This document shows, one piece after another, positions 47,013-59,210 of a DNA stretch of 64,000 nucleotides. The translations under genes were made by a program, and so were the position numbers. Origin of the DNA: Nymphaea colorata (taxonomy: Eukaryota > Streptophyta > Magnoliopsida > Nymphaeales > Nymphaeaceae); NCBI RefSeq assembly GCF_008831285.2, contig NC_045150.1, positions 4,042,001 through 4,106,000 on the forward strand, in the 5' to 3' direction. Under the pieces are notes generated by a model. It did not search any database. It was not told where the DNA came from and worked only from the letters and a program-made list of their open reading frames with translations. Within the stretch, counting starts at the first letter, position 1; every line of letters begins with the position of its first letter.

Positions 47013-49793
47013 TCAAGCAGCAGCAGGATCTTTAGAATTCTTCTTCTTTTTGCATGATAATGGATTTGGCCCCTACCAGAATTAAGTATAGATTATAAAC
47101 ATAAAATTCTAAAGGAACATTGCATAGAAAAATGGAATGCGAGTTAAGATATTATCACCCTAGCTAACATTTTTCAGTATAGAAACAGAAGTAACCAATT
47201 CAGTATAACTGATAAAACAAACTTTGAGACTCTAAATCAACCTGAGACATAATAGGAACCAACACAATGTAGCTCATGCACATGGGTTGCCAAATTACCA
47301 GAATAAGAATAAAATAAGTGCTTTGATTGAAAGAAACACAATTAGCTAATTCCATGTGAGAAAGTACCAATACCAAGTCAGACTTGGAAGTTAAAAAATA
47401 AGCACCTGTGTCGATGGCTAAAGATAATTGTTAATGAAATAAACCACCTAGCAATGAAGAGTTTCTTTATATTAGAAAAATTATCTACAAAGGACATCCT
47501 AGTCTATGGAATGCTCATTTGCAACATTCTCTTGGACTGCTTTCCCCGTAAGTGCTTGAAAAAGCAACTTCATGAATGAGCAAACCCTGTCCTTTGAGTT
47601 TTTCATGGAACCTATTAAAAACTATAGCCCTTAACCGGAGAACAAACAGAAGAATGTTTCAGGTTTGCTAAATAATAAAATAAAAGGCCTTCTTACTTTG
47701 AATATCCACATACTAAAAGCTTGGCATAGAAAGGAAATTGCTGCTATGACGATATGTATCAGAAACAGTGCTAGGAAAGAAGAATATGCAACTGAACTGC
47801 TAACCTTTGCCCTTTTCCTTTTGAACTTAGATTTATCTTTTTTATTAAATGCCCAACTTGTACGCGTGCTGCGCACATCCCTTCCTTTTGCAGCATCTCC
47901 TAAATTTTCAGTACCATCTCCTAAATCTTGGTCAGAAGGACTCCTCTTTTCCCTTTTCTTTATCGTCTCTAGTTCCAATTCCTTCATGTGTAGGCGCTCC
48001 TCTTCAGCCATTCTCACAAATTGCAGGTGACAAGCTGATGGTTGATCAAGGAATAAAGAATTTCTAATTGCATATATTGCAGGAACACCTGGTATCTGCA
48101 TGGCAATAAGAAATCAGTTTATTTCTGCAGCAAGCAACTCACTGTGAGTGAAGACTAATTACAGCATAAACTTCCAAAGAAGATATGAAACAAAGATAAT
48201 ATTGGCATTGGACCACAGTCGCAATTTAATGACAGTAATATTTATCTCATTGAAGCGTGGTACAAGGTAAAATAGAAATCAGTGATCTTCATTTCAATAT
48301 GCATAAAGAGAATTGAAAGAAGGATATTCTCATATCAAATAGCAAAGCAGGAAACTGAGTGCCCTGCAACACTCAATGTGACCATTGGACAAGTTTAGTA
48401 AAGGAATCCCTTTAGAGCACACCCTCCCCTGCCAACTACTTGATTTGATATTCAAATTTTAAGCAAAATTGTTGCACTTCAGAAAGCATGGATTATGTAT
48501 AGGCCTATAGCATACCAACAATTGCTGCAGATCTTGTAGACTTTACCACTCTTTCCACAAACTTTTCCATATCTGCAGAGTTCAAACAAGAACTTTGCTA
48601 CACAACTTCAGATGCATGTATTATTCTGCTCTTTCTAGTAAATCTATAGCACCTTTTGCGCACAACTTCATGCTTGAAATGCCTTCTTAAGATTGGACCC
48701 AAATAAAAAATAGTGAACATCTAGAAAAAAGAAAGTGCCTACCATCTGCTTATTCTTTATTTTGCATTTGCGGTCATCATTTTCAGGTTATTTGTCCCAG
48801 GTGACAGCATGAGATGGTTTCTGTCATCCTAAACTGCCAAAATAGTTAAAGTGGTGGTTTCTCTGGTTTCAGAATATAAAACGCTAAGATATTCTCCTTT
48901 TCAGTAGATGCATTTTTAAAACCCACTACTAGTACGATCACTGTAGGAAGAACAACACATATTATGGCATACACATTATGAAAAGACACAAAATCTACAT
49001 TTTATCTGCTAAATGAATTAGGGTAGGAATGCATCACATGATCTGTATCCATTAAGTTCCTTTGCCCAAGTAGACTACAACCAACATGACCATCTTGAGA
49101 TAAATGCCAACAAAAACGAATGTATGAGCACTAGTTCTGGAACCTATAAAGAAGGAAAGGAAGGGAGAAAGAGAGACAGAACCTCCCGAAATGTCTTTCG
49201 GAGATCTGCATCTTGGCTTGCAACAAAGAAGTGATCTGAATTATTGTCCTTTACAATTGCTTCAATGCAGTTGGAAGCAGATACTCTATTAGGATGCTCA
49301 CATCTGCATTCATAACAAGTATTATCAATTACTTCAGTAAGGGGAAAGGGGAAGAAAGAGAAGGAAGGTAAAGGACAACAATAAGAAGATTGACAGACTT
49401 GGTTATTGTGAGGCCAAGGGCGCTCTTCAGTGATTCAGAAAAGGATTCCCCAAGCCGCTTAAGCTCTGAAATAATACACCTGAATAAGAATAACAGTTAC
49501 AGGTTTTAAGATGATGCACTAGTAGCGAAGAGTTCAGTAATAAATTGGTAAACCCAAACAAGATGAAGAAAATAGAAAAACAGGGAAAATGACAGCAGCT
49601 ACCTTGTGGTAAAGAGCATAGCCCGAGCAGAGAGAAGCGATGAGAGTACTTCCTGGGGAGAACCGAGCTTGTTAAGCACAAGGTGATGAAGGAAGGTGCC
49701 ATCGCATAGCACCTTGAATGGCTCCCTAAAGCCATAGCAAGTTGAGTAGAATCGCACCACCTTCCGGTTTCGCTTGTGCTTCTTCAATCGCAT
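47013..49793 (-). CDS. UTP23: UTP23-like small-subunit processome protein, five exons
   Basis: UTP23 is a nucleolar PIN-like protein needed for early 18S rRNA maturation and snR30/U17 release. Exons on the minus strand are 49793-49603, 49479-49399, 49303-49183, 48095-47805 and 47072-47013, giving 247 residues. The N-terminus MRLKKHKRNRKVVRFYSTC and the FKVLCDGTF segment (Asp31 in the PIN position) are hallmark features. Possible zinc ligands are C65, C92, H94 and C103. VASQDADLR (about 118-126) and GVPAIYAIRN (134 onwards) complete the PIN fold. A charged helix follows, and the C-terminus GPNPLSCKKKK (229-239) is the family signature. Exon 2 uses a weak donor, GTCTGT. A good acceptor (TGTGCAG) about 30 bases upstream of the ATG hints at a leader intron. 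The gene appears intact. Confidence 0.93.
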
Positions 49794-49822
49794 CTTGCCT
49801 CTTTTACCACTTCTTTTCCTGC

Positions 49823-51438
49823 CTGCACAAATACGAACTCAAATCAGGAACTACGAAACAGTAACTACGTCAAACTAATGGTGTACAACAAGCAAACTCA
49901 TTTGCTAGAATCGTCAAAAGAAGTACCACTGTAACTCCTGCATTTTAACATAAATAAACTGACAAATTAATTTTACAAATTAACAGTATTTAATTATTGC
50001 TGGTGAGCAGTTTCCCCATAAACAGTCCTTGATTGATTAGGAGAGTTTCAAAATCTAATGAGAACGAAACTGCCCTAAACATTTTGTTTTAAAAGGAATT
50101 GATCACCTCTACTCACTCATTCTTCTTGTCCTCTTCTCTCATTATTGTTGGTTGTCCATATTGGGGTTTTGGTTAGAACAAAAAGGTATGTGGTCTTCCT
50201 CCCTTTTTTCAGTGTTGATTGTATTTTATGTACATGGTGATATGGGTGCATGCATGACAACAATATTCTCATGTTCCCATCAACATGATGATGATGACAT
50301 ATTATATTTTCACAAGAATGAAAGAGATAAACAATGTCCTCATGCAATTTGATTTTCTTTTAATTCGATTAAGCATAAGCACGTTATGCTATGAACATGA
50401 ATGCATGCTCAATTTATGTTTTTATAGATTCTCTTGTATCGGCAACGAATAGAGCTATTAAAAAAAAGGCTTACAAAGGGGAAAATCCCCTGATAGATTC
50501 TCCCTCTCGGCAAGTAAATGACCCAATCGTGCTCCTCGGGTTAGTCAGACTGGTTGGGCATCAGAGCGAAGGGTGATGGTCTATGCAGTTGCTGAAATCT
50601 CAAAAACCTTAAGAAAAAGGAAAAGTGAAAACAAGAGAAAAGAAATAGCCAAACCAACATATCAACTACCAATTTCTAACCCAAGCAACCACCCTTTGTC
50701 CAGCTTGTTATTCTTCAAGAGATTGAAATAAGTCATTTGGCTTCACAAGCTTCTATAAACATCAATAATTGATAATATCGGATAATGGAAGTCGTGAATT
50801 CAATAAGCAAGTCAGTATTATTTTCTAAAATTAAAAGAATATGGTCGTGATTCCTTTGACATCGTGAGGAACTCAAGTAAGTGAAACGTTGAAGGTTTTG
50901 AAGTGTTTGAGTTGAGGTTCCACATTACCATTCATTAAATGCTTTATGCTTACTAGAATATGAGACACAATTCTAAAGAAAGAGCACAAATATATTTATT
51001 TACACCCCACATAACCAGCCTTGTCCATCTAAGAAACAAAGAGGAAATATCTTTTTACTCTCAGCTTCAATATATGAATGCTTCAAATGAATAAACTGTA
51101 AGCAAAGGAAAACAATTTTTACAACACCTTCTACTGATAGAACAGCTTTTAATCAGTACATCAGTACAGAAAAGCAGAAAAAAGAAAAAGGATACAATGT
51201 ATATCTTTTCTGGAGTTTAGATAGTTTCCAGAGAATATATCATTCGCACTAATGATTAAACAGCTAAAACTCACATCAAAATGACAAATGAACAAAGATA
51301 GCAACGTCAATCACCAAATAGGACACGAGTAATATGGAAAGGACAAATAAACCAATCACCTATAGGGACTGAAAGAAATTACACCAAAGAGAAGAATCAC
51401 CTCTTGAGATTGAACAAAAATTACACCACAGATAAGCG
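49823..51438. other. UTP23 upstream region / SWS1 downstream region
   Basis: No coding feature recognised. It should contain the UTP23 promoter and leader and the 3'UTR of the SWS1-like gene. A GGGGAAAATCCCC palindrome lies at about 50478-50490. ORFs near 50117-50576 show no domain. Confidence 0.5.
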
Positions 51439-52306
51439 TCAGAGCCTCGAGAGGATGATAGCCAGCTCCTCGTCGGGCACCCTCACTTCCGTGTAAGCCT
51501 GCACCACCTCCGCGAGCCGTGCAGCCAACTGATGCTTACACTGGACCAACAAAGAAAAAGTAGGCCGATGAGGATGAAGGAAAATAAATTTAACAGGTGA
51601 CAAATACAACCATTAGAAAAAAAAGGACGAAGAAAGTGAAGGTACAGGGGAGACTGGGCAGGGACTAGCAGCCGTACACAGAGTTGCTCGGCCTTGTTGA
51701 CAACGTCGTAGAAGAAAGAGTAGCAGGTGCAGTGGTGGGCGGGGAAGCAGATGTACTCTTCCTTCCTTCTTGATTCTCCCACCACCTGATCCAACGTAAT
51801 CCGGTAATGCTCAACACGACACGCAAATAAACAGAAAACATGACGAAAAAGAAAACCCAGCAAGAACAAGGAGGGAAAAAGGAAGCCCATGAAGGAGGGG
51901 GGGAGGAGAGTGACCAGAAAGAGCGCTCGGCCACTGGGTTCGCCAGCAATGCGCTTGACACCGCCTAAGTCGACGATTCTGAGGGCCCGCTCCAAATTTT
52001 TCCCGTATAGAAAATGTAATCTGAAACTCTTGAGGGAAAGAGAGAAAGGTATGAGCTCAGTGGCCGAAGATAACGCCACTGCTATGAGAAAGGGACAGAA
52101 AGAAATGCATCCTCACATCGACAGTTGATCGTCCGACACTTCTTCCGGCAATTCGGCACACCCAACAAAACGAAGAGAGAATAAGGAGTCACGGAGGGAG
52201 AGAGAGAGAGAGAGAAACACAGAGAGAGAAAGAGAGAGAGAAAACCTGAACCACCACGGCTGATGGAATCGAAGACTGAATCAGCAACGGCGTTGCAGAC
52301 CGCCAT
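51439..52306 (-). CDS. SWS1: SWS1/ZSWIM7-like SWIM zinc-finger protein, four exons
   Basis: SWS1/ZSWIM7 is the SWIM-domain partner of Shu-type RAD51 paralogue complexes that promote homologous recombination. Minus-strand exons 52306-52246, 52078-51915, 51785-51678 and 51540-51439 join in frame to 144 residues, close to the about 140 of the human protein. Residues 55-76 form the conserved beta segment (RIVDLGGVKRIAGEPSGRAL). The SWIM zinc motif CxC-xn-CxH is C94-T-C96 and C112-K-H114, split exactly by intron 3, so the zinc site depends on correct splicing. The tail (AEVVQAYTEVRVPDEEL) fits the family end. A (GA)n tract lies in intron 1 at about 52195-52242. The ATG was chosen because it opens a short exon with a matching donor. 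Identification rests on motif, length and exon fit. Confidence 0.88.
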
Positions 52307-52696
52307 CCACAAACACAAACCAGGAGGCAGGCGCCTGCGCGGCAAAGAAAAAAAGAGAAGGTCGGAAGGATTCAGGAGGGTCAAGACTCGAGTCAACTGA
52401 TTCTTTGATCTGCGACCAGCCACCGGCTCGTCGGCATCTCTCGCTGGGTTCAATCATTGCAGATTCAAATTCTCACAAATACACGCTAAGTTTTATTTGG
52501 AAGCCTAAACTGCCTCCTTTTTTCCAATCCTTTTTTCCATCATTCGCACAGGGCTATGTTGGGCAGGGTTCTGTTGGGGCTAAGTATACCATTTGAAGCC
52601 ATGCCCCCATCTCTTAACCCCAAGTAAATAGGTGTAACAATTTCACCCACTTTCATATTGGGTCTAAGGGCTCAGTTTGTTGGATTCAAATCCATT

Positions 52697-53334
52697 TAGG
52701 GCTGCAGTCGAGCCCAATGTCAGTCAACTCGAACTCGGCTAGATTGAGCTTGAGCCAAGCTTCAAAAGTTAAAGTTAACCTGAACTCTACTAGGTTGACA
52801 ATGAAGGAACTGGAGCTCGACTTGAGTCACGCTCGTTTAACTTGTTTAGGTTCAACAAAAACGTGATTTCCTACATAAAAAGATGGCGGAGATGGCTGAG
52901 TAGGCATTATTATGAGAGCCGAGCTTTAGAGACTTTTGCATATAAACAAAAGAATAACAATGACAAAAATCTTTTAAAAGAAAAAATCTTTTGAAGTGAT
53001 GGGTGTGGATGAAGGGAGCGTCGGTGAGGAGAGAGAAAAATAGAGGAAAAAATGAAGACGGGTGAAAAAAAGTAGTGATGACGTTGAAAAAGAATGGAAA
53101 AGTAATGATGCGGTTGCGGAAAAGTGAGGTGACGGGAGAAAGTGGAAAAGTAATCAAAAATCTATAAACCTTAACGCAGAAGACAATAATCGAGTCGATT
53201 TCGAGTTTAGTTGAGCTCAGTAAGTCAACTTACTCGACTCGCTAATAAACTTGAGATTATATTTAAGCTCGAAATCGACTCCTATAAAAAATGAGTCCAA
53301 GCTCCGAGTTGGCTTGACCCATTGGGCAGCCCTA
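52697..53334. mobile_element. Non-autonomous hAT-like element, 638 bp
   Basis: The left end TAGGGCTGCAGTCGAGCCC and the reverse complement of the right end, TAGGGCTGCCCAATGGGTC, are inverted termini. Flanking 8-mers AATCCATT (52689-52696) and AATTCATC (53335-53342) match at six of eight positions. TAGGG termini with an 8-bp duplication fit hAT. No transposase is encoded. The sub-terminal parts are rich in ACTCGA/TCGAGT words. Confidence 0.75.
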
Positions 53335-53361
53335 AATTCATCTCTCTCAGATTTGAATCCA

Positions 53362-55148
53362 ACTTCAAAGAGGTAAGAATAGAACAACCAATCAAAGAAG
53401 ACCCTCTATTATAAGCTCTTAAAAACTTTTCACAATATTAAAATACATGATTAAGACCCATATCCAATTACTATGTTGGGCCCAAGCCCCTAATAAGGTG
53501 GATTCCGACCCAACCATAACAGTTTTGTTTGAGCCTCAAAAAGGTTAAAAAACATGACAATCAATAAATAAATAAAAACAACCACCCTTATAAACCTTGG
53601 AAGCTGTTTTACATTGAAGATTCTTCAATGTGAAACTAAACATTTAAGGTAAGAACATGATATTTCTCACAACAATCGTATTGAGGTACGTATACCCACC
53701 AGCCTCACCACCTGTGTTGCACTCGTTGAAGCAAATCTCGCATAAATGATAGGACAGAAGAAAACTAGGCATTTACGGGTGATCAAAAGGATTATGACCC
53801 ATTGCATGGAAATGTGCCTCAAGGGTCCTCAGTTGTCTCCATGTGGCCACAATGTGCGTCAACTAGGGTAGCCCTCCAACCCTACTATGCCTTTATTTGG
53901 TGGTGGGAAAATAAGATTAGGACTTTGTGAGTTCCATGGTTTTTCTGCTTAATAATGAAGAAGGTGGGAGGAATACTCATGCCATCTAGATTAAGATCTC
54001 TTGATTTGGCATTATAGAATGTGCATTATAAAATGAGTTAAAGACTGAAACTATTCCTCACATCCAAATTTAGGAAAACTATGCTAGAATGTCCCCTCTA
54101 ACGGGGACGAGAATTACAGAAAGGCATTCTGGTTTTTACTCCAATGGGTAAGAATCATCTTATGTTTGCTAGAGAAGGAATGCAACTTAAAAACTTTGAA
54201 TTGTCTTCCCTGAGCTATAGTGCATTTCCAGGACATCAACCACTACTTTAAGTATTAGCTAAGGAGCTTTGGTACTAAGTGGTTCTATTGGCCAGGGGCA
54301 GATCACTCTTAGTCTTTTCTTATTCTCCAAAAAGATTGAAAATGTGGTCATTGTAACTTGGAATCACAGAAAACCAAGCAATCATCACTCTTAGCATTCA
54401 CTTGTGAGATCTGATGTAAAGGTGATAAATCCCATCTTCTTCTAGATGACGATGATTTGTCAACCATTCCTTTCAGCACTACTTAGTTTTTTCAAGTTAC
54501 ACTATTAAGAAGAACTCAAATTGGGTGACTCCCTTGATGATATGGATCGCATATTTGGTCTTCTTGAAATTGTAAGTGTAGTAATGCTGACAACCAAATG
54601 AATGACTTTTATGATTAACATTACTAGTGCGCTAATCTTCTCTCCCATTATAAATACATGATTCATTAACATCCTAATATTGCCTTTCTAACTTGTCATA
54701 AAATGTTAGCTCTCTTTGTGCAATCATGTATGAAATTTTTTATATGAATTGCTATCATTGTGCACTACTTTTGCCATACTCATAATTGTGATGTTGTGCA
54801 TGTGATGAACTGGCAGAAGAGCAAGAAAGAGCAAAATCTGGAGTGTCTGGTTGCTGACATCATGCCAGGTACCAGCTGACCATATCTTCTTCGCTGCTTT
54901 GAGAATTTCCAGAAACTACAAAATGATGGCAGTGTCGAAGCAAGGAGACACTGAAGCAAAATTGACCCTCAAGCAGAAGCTATGCCTATACGTGCGGCTT
55001 TCCTTCCTTTCAATATAACCAATAAACAATTTCTTTATTAGATCATTAACTTTCTACTTATTGTCTCTTAGCTTAAGGCCGATTGTGATTAAGGGTAGGC
55101 AACGAGCCAAGCCCCAAGGGGATGAGTAGTCAAGCTTCGGCCCGGCTG
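53362..55148. other. Intergenic DNA, nothing recognised
   Basis: AT-rich sequence without ORFs or repeats that I can support. Confidence 0.5.
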
Positions 55149-55424
55149 CAGTGGCGGAGCCACATGGTGGCTTGTGTGGGCAGTTGCCCACACCAAATTC
55201 ACAAAATTAGTTTAATATATATGTTAATGTTTGATATATTTGATTGTTATACATATAAGTGCCCCAAACAAATTAAAAAGTATTGAATGAATGTTTTCAC
55301 CAGAAAAATTTTCCAACTCTGCTAGTGCTTGGATGGGTGGAACTCAAGGCGTGGAAGCAGACCTATTGGTTTAAATAGATTGGGTTTAACCTGTCCCAGT
55401 GAACCTTCTGTGGCTACGCTCTTG
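55149..55424. mobile_element. Probable hAT-like MITE, 276 bp
   Basis: The left end CAGTGGCGGAGCCACATGG is a terminus common in plant hAT elements. The right end, reverse-complemented, reads CAAGAGCGTAGCCACAGAAGG-like sequence with matching core GAGC/GTAGCCACA. The flanking 8-mers agree poorly (four of eight), so the insertion is old or the ends are slightly off. Confidence 0.6.
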
Positions 55425-57000
55425 CCTGTAAGCTAGTATTTAAATACCCATTTATGCCCTAGCTTTGTGGCCCAAGTTTGAGGAAGATTCATGGAACACT
55501 GCAGTGTCCTATAAATCAGTGTTTCATAAATTTCTTTGTCTTTGGAGCAGATATATGTTACTATTTTCATTAATTAACCGTCCCTAAGAATATCCCATTG
55601 GATGGTTGCATCCACATAAGCAACACTTTAAAGAAGATTAAGATCAATGGAGGATGGAGTAAAAGACAAGTTGAAAAATAATGTTTGAAAGAATAATTTT
55701 CAGGGCTAAGGAAAATGTTTCTACCATAGTTGGCAATGTTAGGAATCGGACTCAGATCGGTAGATAATCTAGTCAGTGGATCAGTGAATTGACTTGGTGA
55801 CTTAGGGGGTTATAAATTTTTATAGTGTATTTTTATTGTAATATTGTAGTGTAATCTATTGTCTCCCCACCCAACCCAACATAGAGCAACATGACCTTGG
55901 TTATGATTTGTCAACAACTCTAACCATGAAGGAGGTCATGAATTTAAAAACACTTAACTTGTATTTATCTTTCTCTCTATCCCTCTCTCTCTCTCTTTGT
56001 ATCAACCACCTTCCCATGGGTCTCTAGACATTTTGAAATTAATGGTGAGAACATATTTTCAAATGATTGGGCTAGAATTCCTTCCATGTCCCTAATAAAA
56101 GCTTTCATGGGAGGGAAAAAAGACAAAAAAAAAAGTTAAGAACTTAACAATCAAGACAATTTTTACACTTTTTAAAACAGTTCCAACCAAACTCGGGCAA
56201 TTTTGAAATGAGCCACCAATCCAACAAGTCAGCTGATTCTTGGCCAAGCCACCTGAGTTTTGGTGCGGACTCACTTGAGTCCTGACTTGTGGCCCAATGA
56301 GATGATGATCCCAAGCCGACTTAGGCAATTCCTAAGTCGACTTGCCAAGCTGGCCAACAATGGTTTCTGCAGCCATTTGACGCACAAAATTGAAAAAGAA
56401 ATGTTTCCCGAGAAATAGGTTTTCTAAGTTGAATTGCATCTCATATATTGATATGTGCATTTCCTAAAAAAGTAGGGAACATCCAAATAGTAACTTAGAA
56501 TGGGTAAGAGAAACTACAAAGAAAATAGTTTCTCAAAAAACTTATTGTAGTTTAAATTAATTGTTTTCATTCAATTTCCTTGGCTGCAGGTTTATTAATG
56601 AGCTCCAAATTATTCAATGGATGTTTGTTATCAAGCTTGAGTGCATAGTTTACTCTAGCTTCAATAAGTCAAGCTTGGTTGGGGGAAGAAGTGCAATGAC
56701 TAAGTGGAGAGGGAAACAAGTGCTTCGAGGGGTTCCACTCTTGGCAGACACCCAATATAGGGACATGAAAGGATGTGAGATGCTCCTGGGTGGATTTGCA
56801 TGATGGGAAGAGAGAGAGAGAGAGAGAGAGAGACAAAAGGAGAACCTCTGCCAATTATAAATGTTAAATGGCCGATGGAGGCTGTTAAGGAGATAAAGGT
56901 GCCCTTTAGATAGGCAACAAATGGGCATTTCATAGGGGACTCATCATTGAGAAATAATAAGTTTTACTCACATTTCAGCTGTCTAAAGAACCCAAGACAG
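55425..57000. other. Intergenic DNA with a (GA)n microsatellite
   Basis: No gene is supported. A (GA)n run lies at 56811-56832, and the overlapping minus-strand Ser/Leu-rich ORFs are by-products of it. A short (CT)n run occurs near 55982-55997. Confidence 0.55.
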
Positions 57001-59210
57001 AAACATCAGAACCTATAGGCATTCTTAGGTAGGGGTTCGTTTTTGGTATGTATAAACTTTGAAGATAAGTTGAAGACAGTCGATTAGAAGTGAAGTGTTT
57101 GGTGGTAGAACCCTGGTGATGAATTGATTGGCTATAGGAGACTCTTTGAAGGTGTCGATTTGGATTCGGCTATTGTGGCGTCCCTTATACCTCTTGAATC
57201 AAAAGATATACCTAGTAGTTGCAAGAGGGTTAGATTGAGAAGTATTGGAGATGAACATGGGAAAGAGTCTACGAATAAATTTGTTTCTTAATCAGAAGAA
57301 GAATTTCTTCAGGCGGAGGTAACTATTGTTTGTGAGTCTATTAATGTCTAATTTCTCTTCTGTCAAATGTGATGTAAATCAAATAATTGAGCTTGTCCTT
57401 CTCTCTCCCAAAGATGGCCTGACTGGGCTGTAAGGAAGTCCTCCTCCAGGGTTTTCTAAAAATTGATCCGATGGACCCAAAAAGGATGAGATCGGAGTTA
57501 CTGGTGTTGTCACAATGACCAAGACATTTAAAATGACTAAGAACAAACATAAAAGAGAGAAAATGAGAAGAAATCTAGGGCTGTATCACAAAACCAAGAG
57601 AAAGTGGATGAAGGGAATAGCTGTTATTGGTGGTGGATCAGCAAGGTCAAATGGAGATGAGATACTAAGAGACTCTCTTGCTTGGGGATGTAACTCATGG
57701 TAGTGGTGAGACCGCTTTTGAGGTAGGAGATAACTTGCTTGCCGATAGGTGTTAGTGGGGATCTTGTTATTCCCTTGAACTCAGTTTGGTTAGTACAGGG
57801 TTTATCGTTTCTATTGTATATTATTGATGAATGTCTTTTCATGGAACATAAGGGTTTGGTTTGTAAAGTGATACAGTATATGTGTTGGATGAATTTCGGA
57901 AGCTTTCTTTGAATATTGTTTGCATGTGCGATACTATGTTGAATAGCTCTCAATTTGTTGTTTGGAAATTATCGGTCAATGCTTTTTGCCTGGATCCAGT
58001 ATATCTACTTGTCTCCTACATGCTTGATTGTTTTGGGATGGAACCATGTTCCGGTTGTAATTAGCAGTGTTAATATTAAAGAGTTTTGGATTCAGGTGAC
58101 TGGATTGGATTGGACAAAAAGATAGGTTTCTTCTTTTCAGTTTTTGGAGTATACTTGCACCCAAATTGTTTGTTGAGGAGAGTGCTCTTGAAAATTTTGA
58201 GATGTTTCCTTCCTTAGTTATTGGTGAATTTAATACCCTTTGTTGTGGGATGGATAAGACTAGTAGGATGTTTCGTGTGGCTTCATCTGCTGATTTCAAT
58301 GCTTTTTTGAATTTTGCTTTGCTTCATGTGATTAATGTTTCATCCTCATGTTCTGAAGGAATTAGAAAGGCTCCAAATGATGCGTGCCTCATGTCAAGCC
58401 TACGACTTGGATTATAAGCAGGTCGAGTGCCTCAATTTTTCCTTATAGAATAAGATTTATTCTGGAAACAGAAAGGCATGCCTAGTTGGCTTGCTGATGG
58501 TGACTGTGACACCCTTCTTTTTTTCTGAAAATTACAGTCGACAGAAGATGGGAAACCAAAAATTTTCAAGATGGGGTATAATGATAATGTGATTTCTGAT
58601 CCTCATTATATGTTTATTGCTTGAAAGGACTATTTCAAAGAATTATTTGTTAGTTCTCATTGGTCAAATAGTGCTTTGAAGAGTGTGGAAAAGGGCTCGA
58701 AGGTCTCTTAGCTATAAATTATGCAACTTTTGATTCTGCTGGGCACGAATGAATTTTCGTAGGTAGTGTATGGTATGTCAAGCGATAAGGCACCTAGGCG
58801 TGATGGTTGTGGCATCGGGTTTTATAAGAATTTTTTGTACTGTATTAAAAAAAATGTGTTCTTGGCCACAGCTGATTTCTTTAGAACAAAGACACCTATC
58901 ACTAGTGTAAATAGAACCCATATTTCCGTTACATCAAAACTTCCACGGTGCTAGGTGCACGCAAGGTTTATGTGCTATTGTACTTTGTAATGATCTTTAT
59001 AAGATTATCACAAAGTAATGAGTTTTTGTATGAAGCATATTATATACAGGCTTATAGGAGTCGAGCAAGGAGATTTTGCCTATACACTGTATATTCAATT
59101 TCAGATTCTTTATATGGATGAGCTGATTGACAATATGGAAAGAAGTGTGGAAGGTTCTTTGTTGATGAAATTGGACTTAAAGAAGACATGCGATAGAGTT
59201 GAATGAGACT
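57000..59210 (+). pseudogene. Decayed LINE (L1-type) retrotransposon
   Basis: Broken plus-strand frames match LINE ORF2 in order. An endonuclease segment carries VIGEFNTLCCGMDKTSRMF (58215 onwards; the family motif is GDFN). The early reverse transcriptase carries SSDKAPRRDGCGIGFYKNF (58780 onwards). A further RT segment carries NDLYKIITK near 58990, then ELIDNMERS and LLMKLDLKKTCDRVE near 59120-59205. Many stops and frameshifts make it inactive. Sequence from 57000 to 58090 may include ORF1 and the endonuclease start, but this is less certain. No target duplication or poly(A) tail was found. Confidence 0.8.

Noticed and set aside
47631-47804. C-terminal extension of the UTP23 exon 4 reading frame with hydrophobic residues
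   Set aside because: It is intron read-through after the donor at 47804. The conserved GPNPLSCKKKK tail is in the separate exon 47072-47013.
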